From Ralstonia mannitolilytica (GTDB lineage Bacteria > Pseudomonadota > Gammaproteobacteria > Burkholderiales > Burkholderiaceae): a stretch of 43,326 nt of DNA. The position numbers and the translations under genes are program-made. The notes beneath the pieces were generated by a model. It was not told the origin of the DNA. It worked only from the letters and a program-made list of their open reading frames with translations, and did not search any database. Shown here one piece after another: positions 1-7,780 of the stretch (positions are counted from its first letter, which is position 1; every line of letters starts with the position of its first letter). Location of the stretch: NCBI RefSeq assembly GCF_905397375.1, contig NZ_CAJPVG010000019.1, positions 1 through 43,326 on the forward strand, in the 5' to 3' direction.

Positions 1-1
1 G

Positions 2-697
2 AACCCCGTCGCGGCACCGGCATCGCCGCCACCGCGCCGTGAGTCCCGCGCGCCGGCCGCCCCGGCGGCCCCAGCCGCCGACGATGGCCCACCGCCGTGG
101 GATGAGATGCCGGGCGAATTCGCGTCGCCGTCTCTGGAGGACATCGACGCGGCCTTTGCAGGTTGGGACGCGGCCTCCAGCGCGCGGCCCGGCACGCCCG
201 AGCCTGCACGTCCGGCGCAGATTCAGGCGCCGGCGGTTGTATCGGCTCCTGCCCGGGCCAAGGTTGCGGAGCCCGTGGCGGAGGCGACGCCCCCGGATCT
301 GAGCGCAAGCGGGCTGCCCGCATTCGATGGCAATTGGCCCGCGCTGGCCGCGCGCCTGCCGATGCGCGGCCTGGCCCAACAGCTGGCGTATCAAAGCGAA
401 CTCGTGGCCGTGGAGGGCGCGACGATGCGCCTGCGCGTACCCCTGCCTGCGTTGACCGAGGCCGGTGTCGTCGAACGGCTCGAGGCTGCGCTGAGCGAGC
501 ATTTCGGTACGCCCGTGCGCGTGGCGTGCGACATCGGTGCCGCACGCGCGACCGCCGCCGCTGTGGACGCCGAGCAGCGTGCCCAGCGTCAGCGGGACGC
601 AGAAGAGGCGATTGCCGCCAACCCGTTCGTGCAGGCGCTCGTCCGGGATTTTGCCGCTCAGGTGATCCCCGGTTCGATTCAACCGCACGCGCACTGA
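2..697 (+). CDS. dnaX: DNA polymerase III subunit gamma/tau, C-terminal part (partial)
   Basis: The reading frame is open from the window edge to the TGA at 695-697, so only the last ~231 codons are present and the start lies outside. The visible part is an Ala/Pro-rich linker with the run PPPWDEMPGEF, followed by a compact C-terminal domain (around RLPMRGLAQQLAYQSELVAV to the end) typical of the tau-specific region. In the family, tau organises the replisome by binding the polymerase alpha subunit and DnaB, and the N-terminal AAA+ part loads the clamp. The assignment rests on this tail plus the next genes, ybaB and recR, which follow dnaX in many proteobacteria. No frameshift signal for gamma can be judged because that region is not in the window. 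Confidence 0.85.
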   Translation, partial: NPVAAPASPPPRRESRAPAAPAAPAADDGPPPWDEMPGEFASPSLEDIDAAFAGWDAASSARPGTPEPARPAQIQAPAVVSAPARAKVAEPVAEATPPDLSASGLPAFDGNWPALAARLPMRGLAQQLAYQSELVAVEGATMRLRVPLPALTEAGVVERLEAALSEHFGTPVRVACDIGAARATAAAVDAEQRAQRQRDAEEAIAANPFVQALVRDFAAQVIPGSIQPHAH

Positions 698-781
698 CCC
701 GCATTCAGGATTCCACACCCAACACCGGCGCGCCTGCACGAGCGGCACGCCCTGCATGACCCATTCCAAGGAGCAACGACC

Positions 782-1129
782 ATGATGAAAGGCCAGATCG
801 CCGGGCTGATGAAGCAGGCCCAGCAGATGCAGGAAAACATGAAGAAGATGCAGGAACAGCTCGGCCAGATCGAGGTGGAAGGCGTGTCCGGCGCCGGCCT
901 CGTGAAGGTGGTGATGACCTGCAAGAACGACGTGAAGCGCGTGTCCATCGACCCGAGCCTGCTGGCCGAGGGCGAAGACAAGGACCTGCTGGAAGACCTG
1001 ATTGCCGCCGCCTTCAACGATGCCGTGCGCAAGGCCGAGGCCACCACGCAGGAGAAAATGGGCTCCGTCACGTCGGGCCTGGGCGGCATGGCGGGCATGC
1101 TGCCGCCGGGCTTCAAGCTGCCGTTCTAA
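782..1129 (+). CDS. ybaB: YbaB/EbfC family nucleoid-associated protein
   Basis: 115 residues, close to the usual ~105-110 of this family of small dimeric DNA-binding proteins. The N-terminal half is a Met/Gln/Lys-rich helix (MKQAQQMQENMKKMQEQL) and the C-terminus ends GGMAGMLPPGFKLPF, both characteristic. Two consecutive ATG codons stand at 782 and 785. The ribosome site AAGGAG at 769-774 is 7 nt before the first, and either start is possible. It lies 84 bp after dnaX and 11 bp before the next gene, so co-transcription with dnaX and recR is likely. In other bacteria the protein binds DNA and is linked to recombination and repair; its exact role is poorly fixed. Confidence 0.93.
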   Translation: MMKGQIAGLMKQAQQMQENMKKMQEQLGQIEVEGVSGAGLVKVVMTCKNDVKRVSIDPSLLAEGEDKDLLEDLIAAAFNDAVRKAEATTQEKMGSVTSGLGGMAGMLPPGFKLPF

Positions 1130-1140
1130 GCCGCTGCGCC

Positions 1141-1440
1141 ATGGTGCTGGAGTCTGCGCTGCTGCACGTCAAACCGGGTCAGGAGGCTGCCTTCGAGGCG
1201 GCCTTTGACGAGGCGCGCCACATCATCGGCGCGATGCGGGGCTTTGTTTCGCTCACGCTGTCGCGCTGCCTGGAAAAGCCGGGCGACTACCTGTTGCTCG
1301 TGCAGTGGCAGACACTGGAAGACCACACCGTCGGTTTCCGGCAGTCCGCCGAGTACCAGCGCTGGCGCGCGCTGCTGCATCACTTCTATGAGCCGATGCC
1401 GGAAGTGCTGCACTACACGGCCGTGACGGAGCATCCGTGA
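1141..1440 (+). CDS. Antibiotic biosynthesis monooxygenase (ABM) domain protein
   Basis: 99 residues, the normal size of a single ABM (dimeric alpha/beta barrel) domain. Hallmarks are the start VLESALLHVKPGQEAAFEAAF, a central GFVSLTLSRCLEKPGDYLLLVQWQTLEDH and FRQSAEYQRWRALLHHFYEPMPEVLHY. Family members are cofactor-free monooxygenases, haem-degrading enzymes or proteins of unknown function; nothing here decides the substrate. It starts 11 bp after ybaB and its stop TGA (1438-1440) overlaps the recR start, so it is inside the dnaX-ybaB-recR transcription unit and probably translationally coupled to recR. No ribosome site is obvious apart from the tail of ybaB. Confidence 0.85.
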   Translation: MVLESALLHVKPGQEAAFEAAFDEARHIIGAMRGFVSLTLSRCLEKPGDYLLLVQWQTLEDHTVGFRQSAEYQRWRALLHHFYEPMPEVLHYTAVTEHP

Positions 1441-2060
1441 TGCGCGCGGGTCCGGGTACGCCCTCGGCGTTGCAGATGCTGGTGGAAGCCTTGCGCGTGC
1501 TGCCGGGCGTGGGCCCGAAGTCGGCGCAGCGCATGGCCTACCACCTCCTGCAGCATGACCGCGAAGGGGCTTCGCGGCTGGCGCAGGCGTTGGCCGAGGC
1601 AACGGAGGCCATTCACCACTGCAGCCGCTGCAACACCTTTACCGAGCAGGAAGTCTGCGAGACCTGCCTCGATCCGCGCCGCGATGCATCGTTGCTCTGC
1701 GTGGTCGAAACGCCTGCCGACCAGATGATGATCGAGCAGACACTGACCTATCGCGGACAGTATTTCGTGCTGATGGGGCGGCTCTCGCCGCTGGACAACA
1801 TCGGCCCCAAGGAAATCCATCTCGAACGCCTGCTCGCCCGCGCGACCGACCCGGCGCTGGGCGGTCCGTGCTCCGAGGTCATTCTCGCGACGAACTTCAC
1901 CAGCGAGGGCGAGGCCACCGCGCACTACATCGGCGAGATGCTCAAGGCGCGCGGCATCAGGGCGACGCGGCTGGCGCGCGGCGTGCCTGTCGGTGGTGAA
2001 CTCGAATATGTGGATGCGGGCACCATCGCCCGCGCGGTGCTGGATCGGCGCCAGCTCTAG
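1440..2060 (+). CDS. recR: Recombination mediator protein RecR
   Basis: 206 residues, full length. Seen in order: a helix-hairpin-helix at ~14-33 (LRVLPGVGPKSAQRMAYHLL), a four-cysteine zinc site (C61, C64, C73, C76) and a Toprim domain beginning LLCVVETPADQMMIEQT at ~86. The C-terminus LARGVPVGGELEYVDAGTIARAVLDRR is highly typical. RecR works with RecF and RecO to load RecA on SSB-coated gaps. The ATG at 1440 overlaps the preceding TGA by one base; a GTG at 1437 in the same frame would add one residue. It is the last gene of the dnaX-ybaB-ABM-recR unit and converges on the porin gene with only 15 bp between stop codons. Confidence 0.96.
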   Translation: MRAGPGTPSALQMLVEALRVLPGVGPKSAQRMAYHLLQHDREGASRLAQALAEATEAIHHCSRCNTFTEQEVCETCLDPRRDASLLCVVETPADQMMIEQTLTYRGQYFVLMGRLSPLDNIGPKEIHLERLLARATDPALGGPCSEVILATNFTSEGEATAHYIGEMLKARGIRATRLARGVPVGGELEYVDAGTIARAVLDRRQL

Positions 2061-2075
2061 GCTGACGCCCGGCCG

Positions 2076-3425
2076 TCAGAATTCGGTATGCAGGCGCGTG
2101 CCGAAGAAGACCGCCGGGCCGCGGTCCGCGTTGTAGCCGGGGTTGCGGATCCACTGCACGTCGGCGCTGATCCACAGGTGCTTGGCCGCCTGGAAGCTGT
2201 AGAACGCCTCGACGATCTGCTCGGGCGCGTAGTTCAGCTTGCCATCGCCCAGAAAGACGCCCATGCCGCCTCGCTGCAGGTAGCGGCGATGATCCGGCGA
2301 CAGCATGTTGATGGCGGCCGCTACGCCGACCGTATCGTCCGTGCGGCCCTACTTGCTGCCTTTGACCAGTGTGCCGAATGACACCGAGCGGTCGATTTCC
2401 GTAAACGCATAGGTTTCCGTTTTGCCATCCGCCCACGACGCACGTGCGAATACGCCGATGTCGTCGTTGATCTGCTGTTCGGCGCCGACGCCGATGCCGA
2501 CCTTGGCGTGCCCGCGCCGCACGAGGTTGACGTCCGGTGCGCTGCCGGTCGATTGGCCAAGGGCGATGGCGTCGTCATAGCGCGCCATGTCGGCCTTGTT
2601 GCGGAAGAGCATGACGCGCAGCTTGCCCGGCTGCCCGGCCAGCGTGTGGCTGCGTTCCACTTCGAAGACGTCGCCGTAGTGCCGGCCGATACGCGTATCG
2701 AGCGCCAGGCCGTTCGATTCGGCCGGCTGGATGAAGCGGCCCAGGCGGTAGGCCCAGTCGCCGTCGTAATACTCCAGCGCGGCGCCCCAGGTGTAGCCAC
2801 GGGCGTCTGCGGCATAGTCGAACGCGCCATGCGTAAGGAACGACCAGTTCAGGAACTGCGTGCGCGGGTCATGGGCGTACGTCACGCTGTCGAATACATC
2901 GAGCACCGAGAAATTGCCTGCCGTGAAGACGAGCCGCCGCTTGTCGACGGGGCCGGCAAACTGGTTCATGTCGGGCTCTTGGTCTTCGCTGCCGCCGCCC
3001 AGGCCCACGGTCTGGCGGAAGAACGCGCGTGCCCGATACACGGTCGGGTCGGGCCCGGCCGTCTTGGCCAGCTCGCCGTTGCTGAAGCCGGCCAGCCCGT
3101 GCAGGCCGGAGAAAGGCTGTCCGAACGCGATTTCCGGGTTGATGTGGACGTCCGCGCCCTTCCACAGGCGCATGCCGAGGTCGAGCGTGGTCGTGACCGA
3201 ATAGCTGGCAGTCGATCGGCCCGACAGGCTGTTGGGGCCGCTGTACGGCGAATGGAACGACAGGTCGTGCTGCCACACGTACGTGGCCTGGCCATGCACG
3301 GCGAAACGGTCCGGATCGCTGATCGCCCAATGCGTTGCGTCGTCGTCCGCAAAGGCCGGGCTGGCGCAGAGCATCAAGGTGGGCAGGGCGGTCAGGCAAA
3401 GCAGGCGTGATGGGAACAGCAGCAT
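2076..3425 (-). pseudogene. OprB-type carbohydrate-selective porin, interrupted by an amber codon
   Basis: Read on the minus strand from ATG 3425, the frame encodes a signal peptide (MLLFPSRLLCLTALPTLMLC, predicted cut after AFA at residue 26) and an outer-membrane beta-barrel porin resembling the OprB/carbohydrate-selective family (YVWQHDLSFHSPYSGPNSL; alternating beta strands). Codon 359 is TAG (complement of 2349-2351), giving 358 residues. The same frame then continues GRTDDTVGVAAAINMLSPDH for 90 more codons to the natural end GTRLHTEF and TGA at 2076. Related porins have a tryptophan in a WGRxDD motif here, so a TGG to TAG change is likely. Without the last strands the barrel should not close. 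The ATG has no clear ribosome site, so the start is less certain. It is divergent from the LysR gene. Confidence 0.85.
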
Positions 3426-3593
3426 GGCAGGAAGCGGTGAGAACGCCGTTAGAATCCTTCTGCAATCAGACGGTCTGTGAACGGCCAAAGTCCGCCATGT
3501 TAACCACGGGCGGGTGACGGCCGCATGAAACAGCATGGAACGTGCCGCGATCTGACGTCTGATGTTGCATCTTTTCCACCTCCAGCTCCCACG

Positions 3594-4508
3594 ATGAACC
3601 TCGCCCGCTTTGATCTCGTCACCCTCGGCCTGTTTGTGGCGGTGGCCCGGCTGGGCAGTATCTCGGCCGGCGCACGGCAGTCGCATCTGGCGGTAGCGGC
3701 GGCCAGCAAGCGGATTTCCGACCTCGAAGCGGCCGTGGGCGCGCCGCTGCTGTATCGCCACGCAGCGGGCGTGGAGCTGACCGAGGCCGGCCAGGCGTGC
3801 TTCCGCCATGCCGTGGGCATCCTCCAGGACGTCGAGCGCATGGCGGGCGCGCTGTCGGACTTTGCGGCTGGCACGCGCGGGCTGGTGCGCGTGTGGGCCA
3901 ATACCTCCTCGATCACGCAGTTCCTGGCCGACGACCTGGCTGCCTTCATGCTGGCCAACCCCGCCATTCGCATCGCGCTGGAGGAGCAGGACAGCGGCGA
4001 TATCGTCGCGGCGCTGCGCGAGAACCGCGCAGACCTTGGCATCTTCGCGGCCGGCACGCCATGCGAGGGGCTGCAATGGTTCGACTACCGCGAGGACGAC
4101 CTCGCCCTCGTGACGCCGCGCAACCATCCGCTGGCCGGCCGCAAGCACGTGCATTTTGCCGATGCGGTGGACTTCGATTTCGTCAGCCTGCCGCCCGGCA
4201 CGTCGCTCGCGGCGCAATTGCTGGAGGAAAGCCAGCGCATGGGCAAGCCGCTGCGCCTGCGCATCCAGGTGCGCAGCTTTGAGGCCGTCTGCCGCATGGT
4301 CGCCTCCGGGCTGGGCGTGGGCGTGCTGCCGCGCATTGCCGCGCAGGGGCACGTGTCGAGCCTGCCGGGCGCGGGCCTCGCGCTGGTGCCGCTGCAGGAC
4401 GAATGGGCGCATCGCCGTCTGCTCGTGGGCGTGCGCGACCCCGGTGCGCTGACCAGTTCCGCGCGTCTTCTGATGACGCATCTGCTCGGCAACCCTGCTG
4501 CGCTCTGA
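3594..4508 (+). CDS. LysR-family transcriptional regulator
   Basis: 304 residues from the ATG at 3594, the standard LysR length. The N-terminal winged helix-turn-helix is clear (LVTLGLFVAVARLGSISAGA, then AAASKRISDLEAAVGAPLLY and VELTEAGQACF). It is followed by a two-lobed substrate-binding domain (RVWANTSSITQFLADDLAAF... GLGVGVLPRIAA). An in-frame ATG at 3525 would add 23 residues that do not look like LysR sequence, so the later start is preferred; neither has a good ribosome site. It is divergent from the broken porin and 24 bp upstream of the CoA-transferase, so it may control either or both, with an unknown small-molecule effector. Confidence 0.92.
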   Translation: MNLARFDLVTLGLFVAVARLGSISAGARQSHLAVAAASKRISDLEAAVGAPLLYRHAAGVELTEAGQACFRHAVGILQDVERMAGALSDFAAGTRGLVRVWANTSSITQFLADDLAAFMLANPAIRIALEEQDSGDIVAALRENRADLGIFAAGTPCEGLQWFDYREDDLALVTPRNHPLAGRKHVHFADAVDFDFVSLPPGTSLAAQLLEESQRMGKPLRLRIQVRSFEAVCRMVASGLGVGVLPRIAAQGHVSSLPGAGLALVPLQDEWAHRRLLVGVRDPGALTSSARLLMTHLLGNPAAL

Positions 4509-4532
4509 ATTCAACGCTTTCCATACCGATCC

Positions 4533-5741
4533 ATGTCGACTCAGGTTTTGCAGAACATCCGCGTGCTGGAACTCGGGCAACTCATCGCCGGGCCGTTCGC
4601 CGCCAAGACGCTCGCCGATTTTGGCGCGCAGGTCATCAAGATCGAGCCGCCGGGGCAGGGCGATCCGCTGCGAAAATGGCGGATGCTGCATGAGGGCACC
4701 TCGGTCTGGTGGGAAGCGCAGTCGCGCAACAAGCAGTCCGTCTGCGTGGACCTGCGCGTGCCGCAGGGGCAGGACGTGGTGCGCAAGCTCGCCGCAGAGG
4801 CCGACGTGCTCATCGAGAACTTCCGCCCCGGCACGATGGAGAAGTGGGGGCTGTCGTACGAAGCGCTGTCCGCCATCAACCCGAAGCTCATCATGCTGCG
4901 CGTGTCGGGCTACGGCCAGACCGGACCGAAGCGCGACGAGCCCGGGTTTGCCGCGATTGCCGAGGCCATGGCAGGCCTGCGCTACCTGACCGGCGAGCCG
5001 GGCCGCCCGCCCTCACGTGCCGGCCTGTCATTGGGCGACACGATCGCCGGCCTGCATGGTGCGCTGGGGGTGCTGCTGGCCCTGTACGAGCGTGACGCGC
5101 GCGGCGGCAAGGGGCAGATGATCGACGTGGCCCTGTACGAGTCGGTCTTCAATCTGACCGAGAGCCTGCTGCCCGAGTATTCGGTCTTCGGCGCCATCCG
5201 CCAGCCCGCAGGCGGCGCGCTGCCGGGCATTGCGCCGTCCAACGCGTATCGCTGTGCCGGCGGGGAGTACGTGCTGATCGCCGCCAATGGCGACAACATC
5301 TTCCGCCGCCTGATGCTCAAGATGGGGCGGCCTGATCTCGCTGACGATCCTTCCCTTGCCCGCAACGACGGCCGTGCCGCGCGCGCCGAGGAGATCGATG
5401 CCGCCATCAACGCCTGGACGGCCACATTGGCCATCGGCGACGTCCTCGCCGCGCTGCATGAGGCCGAGGTGCCGAGTGGCCCGATCTACACCGTCGCCGA
5501 CATTGCCGCCGACCCGCATTACCGCGCACGTGGCGTGATCGAGACTGTGCGCACGCAGTCCGGCATCGACGTCGAAATGCCTGGGGTCGTCCCGAAGCTC
5601 TCGGCGACGCCAGGGGTCGTGCAGGCCAGCGCTCCGCGCCTGGGCCAGCACACGCGCGACGTGCTGCGCGGCCACGGCCTGACCGACGCGCAGATCGACG
5701 CGCTGGTCTCGCAAGGCATCGTGGCTGAGGCGAACGGTTAA
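4533..5741 (+). CDS. Class III CoA-transferase (CaiB/BaiF family)
   Basis: 402 residues, normal for the family. Seen: the N-terminal GQLIAGPFAAKTLADFGAQV with IKIEPPGQGDPLR, the CoA-binding segment FRPGTMEKWGLSYEAL, and the catalytic aspartate D169 in SLGDTIAGLHG, at the same number as the known nucleophile of formyl-CoA transferase. The C-terminal part contains VPSGPIYTVADIAADPHYRARG. Such enzymes move CoA between carboxylic acids through an aspartyl-CoA thioester; the acid used here cannot be told from sequence. The gene follows the LysR regulator by 24 bp and precedes an ABC importer, which suggests uptake and activation of a carboxylate, but that link is inference. Confidence 0.9.
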   Translation: MSTQVLQNIRVLELGQLIAGPFAAKTLADFGAQVIKIEPPGQGDPLRKWRMLHEGTSVWWEAQSRNKQSVCVDLRVPQGQDVVRKLAAEADVLIENFRPGTMEKWGLSYEALSAINPKLIMLRVSGYGQTGPKRDEPGFAAIAEAMAGLRYLTGEPGRPPSRAGLSLGDTIAGLHGALGVLLALYERDARGGKGQMIDVALYESVFNLTESLLPEYSVFGAIRQPAGGALPGIAPSNAYRCAGGEYVLIAANGDNIFRRLMLKMGRPDLADDPSLARNDGRAARAEEIDAAINAWTATLAIGDVLAALHEAEVPSGPIYTVADIAADPHYRARGVIETVRTQSGIDVEMPGVVPKLSATPGVVQASAPRLGQHTRDVLRGHGLTDAQIDALVSQGIVAEANG

Positions 5742-5830
5742 ACAGCTAGGACGATCCCGCATATTGGGTTGCAAGCCATTACGGTAATATCGCCGCCAGG
5801 GCAGTGAACGCCGCAGAACAGGAGACGAGC

Positions 5831-6880
5831 ATGGGGACACGAGGCATCGGCCGTTGGACGAAGTGGATTGGCGCGGCGTGGTGCGCAGCGAGCCTGCTGG
5901 CAGCCAGCCCCGCCGTCCTGGCGCAGGGCAAGCCTGAGAGGAGCAAGGTCACCATCGCGGTGGGCGGCAAGGCGTTGTTCTACTACCTGCCGCTGACGAT
6001 CGCCGAACGCCTCGGCTACTTCAAGGATGAAGGCCTGGACGTGGAGATCGTCGACTTTGCCGGCGGCGCGAAGGCGTTGCAGGCGGTGGTTGGCGGCAGC
6101 GCCGATGTGGTGAGCGGCGCGTATGAGCACACGCTGGTGCTGCAGGCCAAGGGCCAGGCGTACCAGGAATTCGTGCTGCAGGGTCGCGCCCCGCAGATCG
6201 TGCTGGCGGTCAACAACAAGACCATGCCCAACTACAAGTCGATTGTTGACCTGAAGGGCAAGAAGATCGGCGTGACGGCACCGGGCTCGTCGACCAACAT
6301 CATGGTGAATTACGTGCTGGCGCGCGCCGGCATCAAGCCGAACGAGGTGTCGATCATCGGCGTGGGGGCAAGCAACGGCGCCATCGCCGCCGTGCGCGCC
6401 GGCCAGATCGACGCGCTGGCGAACCTGGACCCGGTCATGTCGATGCTCACGCAGAAGAACGAGGTGCGCGTGGTGTCCGATACCCGCACGCTGGCGGACA
6501 CCAAGGCGGTGTTCGGCGGCAACATGCCGGCAGGCTGCCTGTATGCGTCCACCGCGTTCATCCAGAAAAACCCCAACACCACGCAGGCGCTGACCAACGC
6601 CATGGTGCGGGCGCTCAAGTGGCTGCAGAAGGCGGGCCCGTCGGACATCGTCAAGACCGTACCGGAGTCGTACCTGCTGGGTGACCGCGCGCTGTATCTG
6701 GCAGCGTGGGACAAGGTGCGCGAGGCCATCTCGCCCGACGGCACGATGCCTGCCGACGGCCCCGCGACGGCGCTGCGCACGTTGTCCGAATTCGATGCAG
6801 AGGTGAAGGGCAAGGCGATCAAACTTGACCAGACCTTCACCAACGCCTTCGTGCAGAAGGCCAACGCCAAGTACAAGTAA
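5831..6880 (+). CDS. ABC transporter substrate-binding protein (NitT/TauT type)
   Basis: 349 residues. A signal peptide is clear (arginine/lysine start, hydrophobic WIGAAWCAASLLAASPAVLA, cut after residue 31), so the product is periplasmic. The mature part matches the NMT1/SsuA/TauA/NrtA-like fold: TIAVGGKALFYYLPLTIAER, GYFKDEGLDVEIVDFAGGAK, ADVVSGAYEHTLVLQAKG, DLKGKKIGVTAPGSSTN. The ATG at 5831 has GGAG 7 nt upstream (5820-5823); a GTG at 5804 would spoil the signal peptide. Family members bind nitrate, sulfonates, taurine, thiamine precursors or aromatic acids; the ligand here is unknown. It is the first gene of a three-gene importer but is separated from the ATPase gene by a terminator-like hairpin. 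Confidence 0.9.
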   Translation: MGTRGIGRWTKWIGAAWCAASLLAASPAVLAQGKPERSKVTIAVGGKALFYYLPLTIAERLGYFKDEGLDVEIVDFAGGAKALQAVVGGSADVVSGAYEHTLVLQAKGQAYQEFVLQGRAPQIVLAVNNKTMPNYKSIVDLKGKKIGVTAPGSSTNIMVNYVLARAGIKPNEVSIIGVGASNGAIAAVRAGQIDALANLDPVMSMLTQKNEVRVVSDTRTLADTKAVFGGNMPAGCLYASTAFIQKNPNTTQALTNAMVRALKWLQKAGPSDIVKTVPESYLLGDRALYLAAWDKVREAISPDGTMPADGPATALRTLSEFDAEVKGKAIKLDQTFTNAFVQKANAKYK

Positions 6881-6901
6881 GCCTCACAGGCTTTCGGCAA
6901 C

Positions 6902-6932
6902 GCGCCCGGTTTCTGCCGGGCGCATTGTTTTT
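6902..6932 (+). terminator. Intercistronic terminator or attenuator after the binding-protein gene
   Basis: A perfect 8-bp stem (GCGCCCGG 6902-6909 with CCGGGCGC 6916-6923, six-base loop) is followed by ATTGTTTTT. It stands between the binding-protein stop and the ATPase start. It would end many transcripts after the binding protein and stabilise their 3' ends. Confidence 0.75.
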
Positions 6933-6944
6933 GGACCACACATC

Positions 6945-7757
6945 ATGTCCCATCCAGCGCTTTCGTTCGATCGGATCACCTGCACCTTCATCTCACCCGA
7001 CAAACCGGGCCAGCGCTACACCGCCGTCAAGGACACCACGCTCGATGTGGAGGCCGGCGAGTTCGTCTCCGTCGTCGGACCCACCGGTTGCGGCAAATCC
7101 ACGTTGCTGAATCTCGCGGCGGGGCTGCTGCAGCCGTCGTCCGGGCAGGTGCGCGTGTTTGGCGAGCCGCTGGTCGGTATCAACCGCCGCGCGGGCTACA
7201 TGTTCCAGTCCGAGGCCCTGATGCCTTGGCGCAGCGCGCTCGACAACGTGCTGGCGGGGCTGGAATTTCGCGGCACCCCGGACAAGGAAGCACGCGATCT
7301 GGCGATGTCATGGCTGGCACGCGTCGGCCTGGGCGGGTTTGAAGACCGTTATCCGCATCAACTGTCGGGGGGCATGCGCAAGCGCGTGAGCCTGGCGCAG
7401 ACGCTCGTACTCGACCCCGACATCATCCTCATGGACGAGCCGTTCTCCGCGCTCGACATCCAGACGCGCCAATTGATGGAGAACGAGGTGCTGGACCTCT
7501 GGGCCGCCAAGCGCAAGGCGGTGCTGTTCATCACGCACGATCTGGACGAGGCGATTGCGATGAGCGACCGCGTCGTCGTGCTGGCCGCAGGGCCTGGTAC
7601 GCATCCGATTGGCGAATTCGTGATCGATCTGCCGCGCCCGCGCGACGTGGCAGAGATTCGCGACCAGGCGGGTTTTGTCGACCTGCACGCGCGCATCTGG
7701 GATGTGCTGCGTGAAGAAGTGCTCAAGGGCTACGCGCAGCATCGCCGCGTGGCGTGA
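6945..7757 (+). CDS. ABC transporter ATP-binding protein (NitT/TauT type)
   Basis: 270 residues from ATG 6945. All ATPase motifs are intact: Walker A GPTGCGKST (45-53), Q-loop in GYMFQSEALMPWR (~88), signature LSGGMRKRV (140-148), Walker B DIILMDEP (159-166), and the H-loop histidine in FITHDLDEA (198). The subfamily is the one pairing with SsuC/TauC/NrtB-like permeases. The longer frame upstream overlaps the binding-protein gene and the terminator and is rejected. The stop TGA at 7755-7757 overlaps a GTG of the permease, indicating a coupled pair. The protein is cytoplasmic and drives import through the next gene product. Confidence 0.93.
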   Translation: MSHPALSFDRITCTFISPDKPGQRYTAVKDTTLDVEAGEFVSVVGPTGCGKSTLLNLAAGLLQPSSGQVRVFGEPLVGINRRAGYMFQSEALMPWRSALDNVLAGLEFRGTPDKEARDLAMSWLARVGLGGFEDRYPHQLSGGMRKRVSLAQTLVLDPDIILMDEPFSALDIQTRQLMENEVLDLWAAKRKAVLFITHDLDEAIAMSDRVVVLAAGPGTHPIGEFVIDLPRPRDVAEIRDQAGFVDLHARIWDVLREEVLKGYAQHRRVA

Positions 7758-7780
7758 ACCGAATCCGATCGATCGTACTC

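Noticed and set aside
2062..2079. Hairpin CTGACG/CGTCAG in the recR/porin convergent gap as a terminator
   Set aside because: Only six base pairs and no T-run in either direction; overlaps the porin stop codon.
2307..2351. Frameshift in the porin gene
   Set aside because: Both halves are in the same frame; the break is one stop codon, not an insertion or deletion.
3426..4691. Upstream extension of the porin frame on the minus strand
   Set aside because: It runs antisense through the LysR and CoA-transferase genes; the signal peptide starts at 3425.
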